DNA from: Pseudomonas neustonica
Lineage (GTDB): Bacteria; Pseudomonadota; Gammaproteobacteria; Pseudomonadales; Pseudomonadaceae
Length of the DNA stretch: 64,000 bases
Direction of reading: 5' to 3'
NCBI RefSeq assembly: GCF_003797945.1
Contig: NZ_RKKU01000008.1
Span: forward strand, 90,335-154,334
Shown: positions 20,688-30,111 of the stretch, in pieces
How the letters are laid out: each line of letters begins with the position of its first letter
Position numbering within the stretch: position 1 is the first letter of the stretch
The notes under the pieces: generated by a model
The model's database searches: none
Seen by the model: only the letters and a program-made list of their open reading frames with translations
Told to the model about the DNA's origin: nothing
Position numbers and translations under genes: made by a program

Positions 20688-21505
20688 AGCCACGTGCGTT
20701 TATCAAGCTGATCAGCTGGATGTGCCTGTCTATTGTCGTGCTCTATGCCAACGCCACACCCACCACAGAAATCGTCCCGCTATCATACAACATGGCAGAG
20801 GATGTCATTCCTGCTCTGCAGCCCATGCTGCGCTCAGATGAGCGCGTTTCTGCGTATGGCAATCAACTGCTGATTCGTGCAGAACCTGCGCGGATCGTTG
20901 AACTGAAAGTCTTGCTTGAGCAGATTGACCAACAGCCTTCACGTCTGCGTATCAGCGTGTCCAATAGTGGCAGCAGTAGCGGAGTTGAGCGCGGATATCG
21001 TGTCGATGGACGTATAAGCACTGGTCCGGCGGATATCATCATCGGTAATGGCAGCAAGGGTAATCAAGCCAGAATAATCAACCGCCAGACACGCTCTGCG
21101 GATGATGGCGTGAGACAGGTAGTCGCTAGCGAAGGCTATCCCGTACTGATTCAGAGCGGACAGAGCGTGCCCTTGACCACGCGCACTACCGACGCTTACG
21201 GACGGATTGTTGAGCAAACCCAGTACCAGAACGTCACCCAGGGATTTTACGCAACAGTGCGGCTTAACGGCGAGATGGCGACCATTACCTTGAGCGCCAA
21301 TAACGATCGGCTGAACCGCAACCACCAGGGCGTGATTGATGTCCAGCGCGCCGACACGGTGGTTACTGCGCGGCTTGGCGAGTGGGTCACCGTCGGCGGG
21401 CTGGATGATTCCGATAGCCGCAATGGTGCCGATATAGGCCGCAGTATCTCTACGCAGCGCCAATCCAGTGGCAGCATTCGCCTTATGGTAGAGCGGCTTA
21501 ACTAA
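20684..21505 (+). CDS. Periplasmic protein with secretin N-domain-like region
   Basis: 273 aa with a signal peptide ending near residue 24 (VVLYANA-TPT). Residues about 28-95 resemble a NolW/secretin N-domain: a V-x-L-x-Y strand, an alpha helix, NQLLIRAEPARI, then ILEQIDQQPSRLRISV-like. The C-terminal part has short beta strands and ends with GGLDDSDSRNG...GSIRLMVERL, reminiscent of the start of a secretin barrel, but no full gate-forming domain is present. It could be a pilotin-like or accessory protein, or a remnant of a secretin. Its ATG overlaps the GNAT stop (ATGA). The function is not known. Confidence 0.7.
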   Translation: MKPRAFIKLISWMCLSIVVLYANATPTTEIVPLSYNMAEDVIPALQPMLRSDERVSAYGNQLLIRAEPARIVELKVLLEQIDQQPSRLRISVSNSGSSSGVERGYRVDGRISTGPADIIIGNGSKGNQARIINRQTRSADDGVRQVVASEGYPVLIQSGQSVPLTTRTTDAYGRIVEQTQYQNVTQGFYATVRLNGEMATITLSANNDRLNRNHQGVIDVQRADTVVTARLGEWVTVGGLDDSDSRNGADIGRSISTQRQSSGSIRLMVERLN

Positions 21506-21529
21506 GCTGTCTGTCAGTGCCCTCATCTA

Positions 21530-21555
21530 TGTAGTGCGCTAAAAAAAACACTACA
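21530..21555. promoter_or_regulatory. TGTAGT-N14-ACTACA operator-like site upstream of aceA
   Basis: Exact inverted hexamers with a 14-bp A-rich spacer. The half sites and spacing are the same as at 13728-13753 upstream of icd. The half site agrees with my memory of the Pseudomonas RccR motif, and aceA is a reported target of that regulator. Confidence 0.6.
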
Positions 21556-21956
21556 CCTGATTGACTTATATGCCTTGAGGTCTCATTATTGCCTCGCTCC
21601 CGCTAGCCAGAGGCCTCAGATAGGTCTCCGAGTCGAAGCCAAAACCAACGGCCCGACACGTGTCTTTACCGCTCACAAAGCTGTTTGACGAGGTGGCGAC
21701 TGGAACGAAAGTTGTCCTGAGGGACGGGGAAGCGATTTAACGTAGGTAATGGTGTTCAGCAGCTTAAGTCCGCGATAACGGAGACGTTGTCTTTTTGGTG
21801 ACTTATTGCCTGAAGTACCTTGCCACACCCCCCCTCCTCTAGCATTTCGCCAGTCTCCTCCTTTTTTAGTCAAACGTTGTTTAAGTGGTTTTGCGGCCAG
21901 CGGAGCATGGGTCGACAAATCGTGCTGAACCTAACGCAAACTTTGAAGGATGGACC
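21556..21956. other. Long intergenic / probable 5' leader of aceA
   Basis: About 400 bases without a convincing gene. The only open frame, an 81-codon minus-strand stretch at 21673-21918, lacks a ribosome site and family resemblance. The stretch probably holds the aceA promoter and a long untranslated leader. No clear riboswitch or hairpin was recognised. Confidence 0.5.
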
Positions 21957-23555
21957 ATGTCAGCTTATCAAAACGACATCAAAGCAGCTGCCGAGCTGAA
22001 AGAACAAGCAGGTAGTGGCTGGAGCGCTATCAACCCAGAATCCGTCGCTCGCATGCGTGCGCAGAACCGCTTCAAGACCGGTCTGGATGTTGCCAAGTAC
22101 ACCGCGGCTATCATGCGCAAGGATATGGCTGAATACGACGCCGACTCCTCTGTCTACACCCAGTCTTTGGGTTGCTGGCACGGCTTCATCGGTCAGCAGA
22201 AGCTGATCTCCATCAAGAAGCACCTGAAAACCACTAACAAGCGCTACCTGTACCTGTCTGGTTGGATGGTTGCTGCACTGCGCTCCGAATTCGGCCCGCT
22301 GCCAGACCAGTCCATGCACGAGAAAACCTCTGTGTCTGCGCTGATCGAAGAGCTTTACACCTTCCTGCGCCAGGCTGACGCTCGTGAACTGGATCTGCTG
22401 TTCACCGCCCTTGACGACGCTCGCAAAGCCGGTGACAACGCCAAGGCTGCTGAAATCCAGGCTCAGATCGATAACTACGAAACTCACGTTGTGCCGATCA
22501 TCGCTGATATCGACGCTGGTTTCGGTAACGCCGAAGCGACCTACCTGCTGGCCAAGCAGATGATCGAGGCCGGTGCTTGCTGCATCCAGATCGAAAACCA
22601 GGTTTCCGATGAGAAGCAGTGCGGCCACCAGGACGGCAAAGTAACCGTTCCTCACTCCGACTTCCTCGCCAAGATCAACGCTGTTCGTTACGCGTTCCTC
22701 GAGCTGGGCGTTGACGACGGTGTTATCGTTGCACGTACCGACTCACTGGGTGCTGGCCTGACCAAGCAGATCGCTGTTACCAACGAGCCGGGCGACCTGG
22801 GCGACCAGTACAACGCTTTCCTTGACGGCGACTACATCACCAGCGCTGACGACATCAACAACGGCGACGTTGTAATCAAGTCCAACGGCAAGCTGCTCAA
22901 GCCCAAGCGTCTTGCTTCCGGTCTGTTCCAGTTCCGCAAGGACACCGGTATTGACCGCGTTGTTCTGGACTGCATCACCAGCCTGCAGAACGGTGCTGAC
23001 CTGCTGTGGATCGAAACCGAGAAGCCGCACGTTGGCCAGATCGCTGAGATGGTTAACCGTATCCGCGAAGTGGTTCCTAACGCGAAACTGGTTTACAACA
23101 ACAGCCCGTCCTTCAACTGGACCCTGAGCTTCCGTCAGCAGGCATACGATGCGATGGCTGAGGCTGGCAAGGACGTTTCTGCCTACGACCGCGCCAAGCT
23201 GATGAGCGTTGAGTATGACGAAACTGAACTGGCTCAAGTGGCTGACGAGAATATCCGTACCTTCCAGGCTGATGCAGCCCGTGAAGCAGGTATTTTCCAC
23301 CACCTGATCACTCTGCCGACTTACCACACTGCTGCGCTGTCTACCGACAACCTGGCAAAAGGTTACTTCGACAAGGAAGGTATGCTGGCTTACGTGAAAG
23401 GCGTTCAGCGCGAAGAAATTCGCCAGGGCATCGCCTGCGTTAAGCACCAGAATATGGCTGGCTCCGATATCGGCGACAACCATAAAGAGTACTTCGCTGG
23501 TGAAGCTGCTCTGAAAGCGGGTGGTAAAGACAACACCATGAACCAGTTCGGCTGA
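21957..23555 (+). CDS. aceA: Isocitrate lyase (large Pseudomonas-type)
   Basis: First enzyme of the glyoxylate shunt, cleaving isocitrate to glyoxylate and succinate. It has 532 codons plus stop (about 532 aa), like the 531-aa P. aeruginosa enzyme and unlike the 434-aa E. coli enzyme. The active-site cysteine lies in KQCGH (Cys222), a variant of the usual K-K-C-G-H; the metal-binding IADIDAGFGN precedes it. The ATG at 21957 follows gaaggatggacc and gives the family N-terminus; an upstream in-frame start at 21885 is rejected. Codon use is strongly biased, suggesting high expression. A strong terminator follows. Confidence 0.97.
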   Translation: MSAYQNDIKAAAELKEQAGSGWSAINPESVARMRAQNRFKTGLDVAKYTAAIMRKDMAEYDADSSVYTQSLGCWHGFIGQQKLISIKKHLKTTNKRYLYLSGWMVAALRSEFGPLPDQSMHEKTSVSALIEELYTFLRQADARELDLLFTALDDARKAGDNAKAAEIQAQIDNYETHVVPIIADIDAGFGNAEATYLLAKQMIEAGACCIQIENQVSDEKQCGHQDGKVTVPHSDFLAKINAVRYAFLELGVDDGVIVARTDSLGAGLTKQIAVTNEPGDLGDQYNAFLDGDYITSADDINNGDVVIKSNGKLLKPKRLASGLFQFRKDTGIDRVVLDCITSLQNGADLLWIETEKPHVGQIAEMVNRIREVVPNAKLVYNNSPSFNWTLSFRQQAYDAMAEAGKDVSAYDRAKLMSVEYDETELAQVADENIRTFQADAAREAGIFHHLITLPTYHTAALSTDNLAKGYFDKEGMLAYVKGVQREEIRQGIACVKHQNMAGSDIGDNHKEYFAGEAALKAGGKDNTMNQFG

Positions 23556-23593
23556 TAGCGGACCGGTATCCCGGCCGAGAGGCCTTGGTGTAG

Positions 23594-23625
23594 AAAAGGG
23601 GCTACCTTCGGGTAGCCCCTTTTTT
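23594..23625 (+). terminator. Terminator after aceA with a TTCG tetraloop
   Basis: Perfect 13-bp stem (AAAAGGGGCTACC / GGTAGCCCCTTTT) closed by a stable C(TTCG)G tetraloop and followed by a T-run. Confidence 0.95.
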
Positions 23626-23700
23626 CTATCTCGTATTGATTGGCTCAGGTAGAATGCGCGCCAATCTACCTCCTCTGCTCTACTCAACTAGGCTTTTGTT

Positions 23701-24147
23701 ATGGCACGTCTGCAGCTCGAATTCCCGGAAAACCAGTTTTATTTCACGACCCAACTAACGGTACGTATCACCGACATAAACTCGGCCAACCACTTGGCCA
23801 ACGATTCGATGATCTCTATGATCTCCGAGGCGCGTGCCCGCTTTCTTTACCAATTTGGTATTGAGGAAGTCAGCGAGAGAGGCGTAGGCATTATCGTCAC
23901 CGACCTGGCTACGACCTATCTGCGTGAGGCCTTTGCAAGAGACGCACTGGTTTTTGAGGTAGGCTTGATGGATCTCAACAAATACGGTGGCGACATCATC
24001 TTCCGTATCAGCAAGTCCGGTAATGGTGAGCAGGTTGCGCTGGCAAAGTCAGGCTTCGTGTTTTATCACTTCGAGAGCTCAAAGGTACGCCCAATGCCGG
24101 AAGATTTCCGCGTTCGCTTCCCCGGTGTAAACTCACTGGAAGAGTAA
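23701..24147 (+). CDS. Acyl-CoA thioesterase, hotdog fold (4HBT/FadM type)
   Basis: 148-aa single-domain hotdog thioesterase. The N-terminal signature VRITDINSANHLANDSMISM, with an Asp/Asn in the position of the catalytic acid, and the central AREAFARDALVFEV-type strand are typical of the 4-hydroxybenzoyl-CoA thioesterase/YbgC group. The substrate is unknown, probably a medium- or long-chain acyl-CoA. It is a single gene between two terminators and convergent with oprF. Confidence 0.82.
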   Translation: MARLQLEFPENQFYFTTQLTVRITDINSANHLANDSMISMISEARARFLYQFGIEEVSERGVGIIVTDLATTYLREAFARDALVFEVGLMDLNKYGGDIIFRISKSGNGEQVALAKSGFVFYHFESSKVRPMPEDFRVRFPGVNSLEE

Positions 24148-24171
24148 CTGGTTACCTAAAGATATAAGCAT

Positions 24172-24201
24172 AAAAAAACCCGGCCTAAGCCGGGTTTTTT
24201 T
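24172..24201. terminator. Bidirectional terminator between the thioesterase gene and oprF
   Basis: Perfect 13-bp stem (AAAAAAACCCGGC, loop CTAA, complement with seven Ts); A- and T-runs serve both convergent genes. Confidence 0.94.
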
Positions 24202-24215
24202 GGTCTGGTACGTTA

Positions 24216-25172
24216 TTAACGTACTTCAACTTCTGCTTCAACTTCTGCTTCAACGCGGCGGTTCATTGAACGGCCTTCAGCAGTTGAGTTGTCAGCAATC
24301 GGACGAGCTTCACCGTAACCGGCTGAGCTTACGCGCGAACCATCAACGCCTTCACCGATCAGTGCTTCGCGGACAGCATTGGCGCGACGCTCAGACAGGT
24401 TCTGGTTGTAGCTATCGCTACCGACGGAGTCAGTGTGACCTTCAACGGTAGTAGTCACGGAAGGATAAGTCTTCATGAACTCAGCCAGGCTCTGGATGTC
24501 TTGACGGTATTCTGGACGGATAGTGTCCTTGTCAAAGTCAAACAGCACGTCCAGTTCTACGCGAACTGACTGCATTTCAGGTGCTGGCTCTGGCTGTGGC
24601 ATTGGTGCAGGAGCAGCGGCAACGACGGGCTCTTCTTTCTTGGAGCCGAAGTTGATGCCCAAGCCTACGCCAGCCTGCCATTCGGTGTTGCCATGGTCAA
24701 AGCCATACAGCGCATCAAGACCAGCCTTCACGAAGAAGTTTTCGTTCAGGTAGTTTTTGATACCAACGCCGGCCATAGCCATAGTGGTGCGATCGTCTTG
24801 GCTGGTACCGACTTGCTCAAGCTCTTGGTGAGCCAGGCCAGCGGATACGTAAGGACGGATATTGCTGTTGCCAAAGTGATAAACCGCTTCAACCTGAGCC
24901 AGTTTGCCGTCGAGGTTGGTGTTGGTGCTATCGTCTTCCAGGCCTTTGTACTTACCCAGGCCAATGTTAAGCAATACGTCATCAGTAACGAAGTAACCGA
25001 GGCTACCACCCACCAGGGTGCCGTCGTTCATGTCGTATTTGCTGTCGCTGAAGTAGCGATCCGCGAAAGCTTCTACTTCCACAGAACCCTGCTGGCTCAT
25101 TGCCATCGCAGGAATGCTGGAGGCAGCAATCACAGAACCAACAACGATACCCACAGTGTTTTTCAATTTCAT
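24216..25172 (-). CDS. oprF: Major outer-membrane porin OprF (OmpA family)
   Basis: 318-aa structural porin linking the outer membrane to peptidoglycan. Signal peptide to about residue 24 (SIPAMA-MSQQ). An eight-strand OprF-type barrel reaches to about 175, followed by a Pro/Ala-rich hinge (about 178-198). The OmpA C-terminal domain carries the peptidoglycan-binding motif GHTDSVGSDSYNQNLSERRA. Unlike P. aeruginosa OprF, no cysteine is present, and the C-terminus carries a short VEAE repeat coded by tandem ttctgcttcaac units. It lies 90 bases downstream of sigX, whose product drives part of oprF expression in other pseudomonads. Confidence 0.96.
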   Translation of the reverse strand: MKLKNTVGIVVGSVIAASSIPAMAMSQQGSVEVEAFADRYFSDSKYDMNDGTLVGGSLGYFVTDDVLLNIGLGKYKGLEDDSTNTNLDGKLAQVEAVYHFGNSNIRPYVSAGLAHQELEQVGTSQDDRTTMAMAGVGIKNYLNENFFVKAGLDALYGFDHGNTEWQAGVGLGINFGSKKEEPVVAAAPAPMPQPEPAPEMQSVRVELDVLFDFDKDTIRPEYRQDIQSLAEFMKTYPSVTTTVEGHTDSVGSDSYNQNLSERRANAVREALIGEGVDGSRVSSAGYGEARPIADNSTAEGRSMNRRVEAEVEAEVEVR

Positions 25173-25262
25173 TATTGAATCCCCATCAAATCCATTAGGA
25201 CGTTAACTTTACGTAAAGCTCTTGTGTAGTATAACTGAAATACACTAACAACTATACAAGCC

Positions 25263-25847
25263 TTATATAAAAGGACTGTCAATCTGATTACGCAGTTTTT
25301 CCAGTGCTCTTTTATAGCGCATTTTGGTCGCGCTTAATCCCATGCGCATAATATCGGCAATTTCTTGGAACTCAAGTTCCGCAACAAAACGCAAAACCAG
25401 TATTTCTCTATCAATAGGATTGACGTGAGAAAGCAGTGCATTCAGCCCTGGAGCCTCTCCTGCAATGGGCTCTGGCTCGATCGCCTCGTCCTGGTCATCA
25501 AGGCTCAAGGCGTCTAGCAGGCGCCTTTTCCGCTTTTCTTTGCGGTACTGAGTGATGCACTCATTGTAAGTAATGCTATATAGCCAGGTTTTGAACTTAG
25601 CCTTTCCTTCGAATTGCTTAAGGCCGTGCAAGACTTTCAGCATGACCTCTTGGCAGACGTCATCCGCGTCCCTTTCGTTGCCTAGATAACGCGCGCACAC
25701 ATTAAAAAGCGTCCGCTGATAGCGACGCATGAGCTCTTCATAGGCAATAGTAGTGTGAAGCAGTTCAACTTTTGCAGCGTTGACCAAATCTTCATCACTC
25801 AGTGTTGCCGGATTATAGCGGCGGCGAGGCTCGTTACGACTGGTCAA
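25263..25847 (-). CDS. sigX: ECF sigma factor SigX
   Basis: 194-aa extracytoplasmic-function sigma factor controlling cell-envelope and fatty-acid genes and oprF in Pseudomonas. Region 2 (YEELMRRYQRTLFNVCARYL, then DADDVCQEVMLKVL) and region 4 (NPIDREILVLRF ... LEFQEIADIM, SATKMRYKRALEKL) are clear and close to the P. aeruginosa sequence as I recall it. The frame is open only back to a TGA, and the best start is a TTG at 25847 without a strong ribosome site, suggesting low or regulated translation. No anti-sigma gene is adjacent; cmpX and crfX lie upstream. Confidence 0.95.
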   Translation of the reverse strand: MTSRNEPRRRYNPATLSDEDLVNAAKVELLHTTIAYEELMRRYQRTLFNVCARYLGNERDADDVCQEVMLKVLHGLKQFEGKAKFKTWLYSITYNECITQYRKEKRKRRLLDALSLDDQDEAIEPEPIAGEAPGLNALLSHVNPIDREILVLRFVAELEFQEIADIMRMGLSATKMRYKRALEKLRNQIDSPFI

Positions 25848-25886
25848 GGCTTGGGTATCTTTGCTGCAAAACAGAGGTAATCACGA

Positions 25887-26708
25887 TCAACGGGACACTT
25901 TTTCAGACGTCAGGGTGTTATTGGCAATGGAAACCAACTGTCCGTCGTCAGTCAATATCGAGGTTTTGACCGTGCCAATTTCTTCAATGCTACCCTCCAG
26001 CTCGCCGACAGTGATCCGGTCGCCTACCTCATACAGTTCACGCACATAAATACCGGCAATGATCTGGCTGACCGTTTGCTTGCTACCCAAGCCGAGCGCG
26101 AGCGCTGCGGCACCACCAAAGGTGATCAGCACAATGCCGATGACCATGTTCAAAAGGGCCGTCTCGATCTGCAGCTGGCCTATGGCAAGCGATACGGTAA
26201 TGATGACCAGTAAGCCCTGGACAAATCGGCCCAAGCCACTCGCGTAATCAACGCCCATGCTTTCAGCTGCACCGCGCACTACGCCGTTCACCAAGTGCGA
26301 AAGAAGAAGCCCTGCCAGCAGTATTAGCGCCGCGCCAAACACTTTGGGCAAATAGAGAGTGAACACATCCAGGGTAGAAGATACCCGCGCCAGTCCAAGG
26401 GATTCCGCGGCCGATACAATAAAGGTGAGAACGACAAACCAGTAAACCACTTTGCCGATGATCACCGATACCGAGGAAGTGATGCCTGCGCGTGCCAGCA
26501 TCTTGTTGACACCGGCGCCGCCCATTAAGCGATCCAGTCCCAGCTTGGCCAAGCCTTTGCTAAGCACCGCATCAACTACCTTGGCGATAACAAAGCCGAG
26601 CAGGATAATAAATAACGCTGCAATGAGGTCAGGTACAAAAGAGGCAACCTTGCTCCACAAGGTGGTCATCGCGGCAACGAAACTCTGGCTCCAGACGTCA
26701 AATTCCAT
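25887..26708 (-). CDS. cmpX: Mechanosensitive-channel-like membrane protein CmpX
   Basis: 273-aa inner-membrane protein with hydrophobic segments near residues 22-47, 80-105, 125-150 and 165-205 and a C-terminal MscS-like beta domain (YEVGDRITVGELEGSIEEIGTV). It belongs to the small TM-helix/MscS family. In P. aeruginosa, CmpX affects SigX activity and membrane homeostasis. It is preceded by crfX (12-base gap) and followed by sigX, the conserved order. Confidence 0.92.
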   Translation of the reverse strand: MEFDVWSQSFVAAMTTLWSKVASFVPDLIAALFIILLGFVIAKVVDAVLSKGLAKLGLDRLMGGAGVNKMLARAGITSSVSVIIGKVVYWFVVLTFIVSAAESLGLARVSSTLDVFTLYLPKVFGAALILLAGLLLSHLVNGVVRGAAESMGVDYASGLGRFVQGLLVIITVSLAIGQLQIETALLNMVIGIVLITFGGAAALALGLGSKQTVSQIIAGIYVRELYEVGDRITVGELEGSIEEIGTVKTSILTDDGQLVSIANNTLTSEKVSR

Positions 26709-26720
26709 GGTGGTCTCTTA

Positions 26721-26975
26721 TTAAATATCGTTTTCAGGTTGGACTGCAGTAACACTTCGCTTCACCGGTTTTAGGTGGCGCGCTCCACGTGCGCCACCCT
26801 CGGACAAGACCCAGCCCCAGCGAGTGAACAGGTTGATCAGGTCAAAAACCCCACCGCGAATGTGAGCCTTGTGCAGCACTTGATCCAGGCGGCGATCTTC
26901 TCGATCAGCTCCCTGATATTCGCCATCGTCTTGCAGCAGATGACGCAGCCTGCTTTCTAAGGGATCTTCAGACAT
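26721..26975 (-). CDS. crfX: CrfX protein
   Basis: 84-aa small, mostly hydrophilic protein (MSEDPLESRLRHLLQDDGEY; VFDLINLFTRWGWVLSEGG). It matches by position and composition the uncharacterised CrfX encoded upstream of cmpX-sigX-oprF in Pseudomonas. A strong ribosome site (aggaggcaac) precedes the ATG. No catalytic motif is visible. In P. aeruginosa the CorA-like gene cmaX lies next to it, but not here. Confidence 0.85.
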   Translation of the reverse strand: MSEDPLESRLRHLLQDDGEYQGADREDRRLDQVLHKAHIRGGVFDLINLFTRWGWVLSEGGARGARHLKPVKRSVTAVQPENDI

Positions 26976-27010
26976 GTTGCCTCCTGGGAAAAGCGCACAG
27001 CAGATGCGCC

Positions 27011-27040
27011 AAGGGGGAAGACTGGCGCGTCTTCCCCCTT
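27011..27040 (-). terminator. Strong hairpin after rraA
   Basis: Perfect 12-bp stem AAGGGGGAAGAC / GTCTTCCCCCTT with a 6-nt loop, between the rraA stop and crfX. It has no T-run on either side, so it may end transcripts with help or stabilise the 3' end. Confidence 0.5.
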
Positions 27041-27064
27041 GTCAGCAACATGCGCAGCTACTAC

Positions 27065-27550
27065 TTATTCCGGCATGCTCAACGCTGTAGGCGATACGAT
27101 TATGCCGTTATTATCTGCATAGACGTATTCACCAGGCTTAAAGGTCACTCCGGCAAAGCTGACCGTGATATTGAGATCGCCAATGCCACGCTTGTCAGTC
27201 TTCATCGGGTGACTAGCCAGCGCCTGAATCCCCAGCGGGGTTTGCGCCAACACATCTACGTCGCGCACGCAGCCGTAAATGATAATGCCCTCCCAGCCGT
27301 TTTTAGCCGCTTTTTCAGCCAGCATATCGCCCAGTAGGGCTCTGCGAAAAGATCCGCCGCCATCGACGACCATGACTTTTCCGCGGCCATCCTGATCGAC
27401 TTGCTCTTTGACGATAGAGTTATCCTCATGGCATTTGACCGTAACGATCTCACCGCCAAAGGAGTCATGGCCGCCAAAGTTACTGAAAATCGGCTCAACA
27501 ACATCTACGTCCGGGTAGGCATCGCATAGATCTGGCGTTACATAATGCAT
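27065..27550 (-). CDS. rraA: Ribonuclease E activity regulator RraA family protein
   Basis: 161-aa trimeric RraA fold. In E. coli it binds RNase E and inhibits mRNA decay; many homologues instead are 4-hydroxy-4-methyl-2-oxoglutarate aldolase/oxaloacetate decarboxylases. The motifs seen are [24 protein letters not shown] (split: GDMLAEKA, then YGCVRD with the substrate-binding Arg) and [23 protein letters not shown] in parts. It lies 35 bases downstream of the ppsA stop on the same strand, as in P. aeruginosa (PA1770-PA1772 region). Confidence 0.92.
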   Translation of the reverse strand: MHYVTPDLCDAYPDVDVVEPIFSNFGGHDSFGGEIVTVKCHEDNSIVKEQVDQDGRGKVMVVDGGGSFRRALLGDMLAEKAAKNGWEGIIIYGCVRDVDVLAQTPLGIQALASHPMKTDKRGIGDLNITVSFAGVTFKPGEYVYADNNGIIVSPTALSMPE

Positions 27551-27585
27551 TGCGTTCTCCTTGAAGACTGGATTTGCAGTTGCTC

Positions 27586-29955
27586 TTACTTGCCATTCTC
27601 GGCCAGGAAGAACCAGGTGTCCATGACCGAATCAGGGTTCAGTGACACGCTTTCGATGCCCTGATCCATCAGCCATTGGGCTAGATCAGGATGATCCGAA
27701 GGTCCTTGACCGCAAATACCAATGTACTTGCCTGCATCGCGGCATGCGGAAATAGCCATGCTCAGCAACTTCTTCACCGCCGCATTCCGCTCGTCAAACA
27801 GGTGCGCGATGATGCCCGAGTCGCGATCCAGGCCCAATGTCAGCTGAGTCAGGTCATTGGAGCCAATAGAGAAACCGTCAAAGTGTTCAAGGAACTCATC
27901 TGCTAACAACGCATTGGCGGGCAGTTCGCACATCATGATCAGGCGCAGGCCATTCTCGCCACGTTTCAACCCATTCTCGCCCAGCAGCTCTACTACTTGC
28001 TTGGCTTCGCCGACGGTGCGCACGAAGGGAATCATGATCTCGACGTTGGTAAGGCCCATCTCGTCCCGAACACGCTTCATCGCGCGACATTCCAGCTCAA
28101 AGCAGTCACGGAAAGAGTCGCTGATATAGCGCGAGGCGCCCCGGAACCCAAGCATCGGATTTTCTTCTTCCGGCTCGTACAGACGGCCACCGATCAGATT
28201 GGCGTATTCGTTGGACTTGAAGTCCGACATGCGCACGATGACCTTTTTCGGCCAAAAGGCTGCAGCCAATGTGCTGATACCTTCAACCAGCTTGTCAACG
28301 TAGAAGCCGACCGGGTCGTTATAACCGGCTATGCGCTTTTGCACGCTTTCCTTGACGTCTGCGGGCAGGCTGTCAAAGTTCAGCAGCGCCTTGGGGTGAA
28401 CGCCAATCATGCGATTGATGATGAACTCCAGACGCGCCAGGCCCACACCTTCATTCGGCAGGTTGGCAAAGTCGAAGGCTCGATCCGGGTTACCCACGTT
28501 CATCATGATCTTGAACGGAATGGGCGGCATGGCATCAACGCTGTTCTTCTTGATGTCGAACGACAGCTGACCAGAATAAATAAGGCCGGTATCGCCTTCA
28601 GCACAGGAAACAGTGACTTCCTGACCTTCTTTCAGCTCGGTTGTAGCGTTACCACAGCCGACCACAGCGGGAATGCCTAGCTCGCGAGCGATAATCGCAG
28701 CGTGACAGGTACGACCACCACGGTTGGTCACGATGGCACTGGCACGCTTCATGACAGGTTCCCAGTCGGGGTCGGTCATGTCGGAAACCAAAACGTCGCC
28801 AGGCTGAACCTTGTCCATTTCTGATACATCGTTAACGATGCGTACAGGGCCAGCACCAATGCGCTGACCGATGGCACGACCTTCAACCAGAACGGTACCC
28901 TTCTCTTTCAGCAGGTAGCGCTCCATGACATTGGCGGTGGTGCGGCTCTTCACTGTTTCAGGACGCGCCTGAACGATATAAAGCTTATTATCGTCGCCGT
29001 CTTTGGCCCACTCGATATCCATTGGGCGGCCATAATGCTGCTCAATGATGACCGCCTGCTTTGACAAATTAACGATCTCTTCGTCAGTCAGGCAAAACCG
29101 ACTGCGCTCAGCCAGGTCGACATCAACGGTTTTAACTGAGCGGCCAGCCTTGGCTTCATCGCCATACACCATCTTGATCGCTTTACTACCCAGATTGCGG
29201 CGCAGGATTGATGGACGGCCAGCAGCCAAAGTAGGCTTGTGAACATAGAATTCGTCAGGGTTGACTGCACCCTGCACTACCGTCTCCCCTAGGCCGTAGG
29301 CGCCAGTAATAAAGACGACGTCGCGGAAGCCTGATTCGGTATCGAGCGTAAACATGACACCCGCAGTACCGGTCTCAGAACGCACCATGCGCTGTACGCC
29401 AGCAGACAGAGCGACCAGTTTGTGGTCAAAGCCCTGATGCACGCGGTAAGAGATAGCGCGGTCGTTGAACAGCGAGGCAAATACTTCCTTGGCGGCGTAA
29501 ATCACGTTATCGACGCCGCGGATATTCAGGAAGGTTTCCTGCTGGCCAGCAAAGGACGCATCCGGAAGGTCCTCTGCTGTCGCCGAGGAGCGCACGGCAA
29601 CGGCCAGGTTCGGGTTGCCGTCCGACAGCTTGGCAAACTCGTCACGAATGGCCTTGTCCAGCGCAGGCGGAAAATCAGCCTCCATCACCCATTGGCGGAT
29701 CTGCGCGCCGGCCTGAGCCAGAGCGTTCACATCATCGACATCGAGCTTGTCCAGGACAGCATTGATGCGGTCGTTGAGGCCACTTTGCTCGAGGAACTCG
29801 CGATAGGCGTCTGCCGTGGTGGCAAAGCCGCCGGGAACCGAAACACCGGCATTGGCCAGATTGCTGATCATTTCGCCGAGAGAAGCATTTTTGCCCCCGA
29901 CCCGCTCTACATCGTCAACGCCCAGCTGCTCGAAGGACACTACGTACTCTAACAA
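27586..29955 (-). CDS. ppsA: Phosphoenolpyruvate synthase
   Basis: Converts pyruvate and ATP to PEP, AMP and phosphate for gluconeogenesis. From the TTG at 29955 the protein is 789 aa, the family length, and begins [20 protein letters not shown] as in other pseudomonads. This start has a ggagag ribosome site; a longer frame from 30033 adds 26 unlikely residues. The ATP-grasp domain is N-terminal. The phospho-histidine is His418 in [15 protein letters not shown], with regulatory Thr416 two residues earlier (target of PpsR). The C-terminal PEP-binding barrel has [10 protein letters not shown]. It is divergent from ppsR. Confidence 0.96.
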   Translation of the reverse strand: MLEYVVSFEQLGVDDVERVGGKNASLGEMISNLANAGVSVPGGFATTADAYREFLEQSGLNDRINAVLDKLDVDDVNALAQAGAQIRQWVMEADFPPALDKAIRDEFAKLSDGNPNLAVAVRSSATAEDLPDASFAGQQETFLNIRGVDNVIYAAKEVFASLFNDRAISYRVHQGFDHKLVALSAGVQRMVRSETGTAGVMFTLDTESGFRDVVFITGAYGLGETVVQGAVNPDEFYVHKPTLAAGRPSILRRNLGSKAIKMVYGDEAKAGRSVKTVDVDLAERSRFCLTDEEIVNLSKQAVIIEQHYGRPMDIEWAKDGDDNKLYIVQARPETVKSRTTANVMERYLLKEKGTVLVEGRAIGQRIGAGPVRIVNDVSEMDKVQPGDVLVSDMTDPDWEPVMKRASAIVTNRGGRTCHAAIIARELGIPAVVGCGNATTELKEGQEVTVSCAEGDTGLIYSGQLSFDIKKNSVDAMPPIPFKIMMNVGNPDRAFDFANLPNEGVGLARLEFIINRMIGVHPKALLNFDSLPADVKESVQKRIAGYNDPVGFYVDKLVEGISTLAAAFWPKKVIVRMSDFKSNEYANLIGGRLYEPEEENPMLGFRGASRYISDSFRDCFELECRAMKRVRDEMGLTNVEIMIPFVRTVGEAKQVVELLGENGLKRGENGLRLIMMCELPANALLADEFLEHFDGFSIGSNDLTQLTLGLDRDSGIIAHLFDERNAAVKKLLSMAISACRDAGKYIGICGQGPSDHPDLAQWLMDQGIESVSLNPDSVMDTWFFLAENGK

Positions 29956-30111
29956 GGTGATCTCTCCGTCAATCAATGAATTAGTCGGCGACCGCAACGG
30001 GCTCGACTGGTTTGCCCGCAACAAATGCGCCACAATGCCGTTTTACGAGTGTGTCGGGCCTGAGCTCACAATCACGCTCTTCATGGAATACGACATCTTA
30101 AGGCTTCGCGA

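Noticed and set aside
21508..21520. Pho-box-like CTGTCTGTCAG before aceA
   Set aside because: Lacks the 11-bp repeat period and sits next to a non-phosphate gene.
21673..21918. 81-codon minus-strand frame before aceA
   Set aside because: No ribosome site, low-complexity basic sequence, no recognised family.
22743..23687. 314-codon minus-strand open frame opposite aceA
   Set aside because: Antisense shadow of a highly biased gene; crosses the aceA terminator and has no motif.
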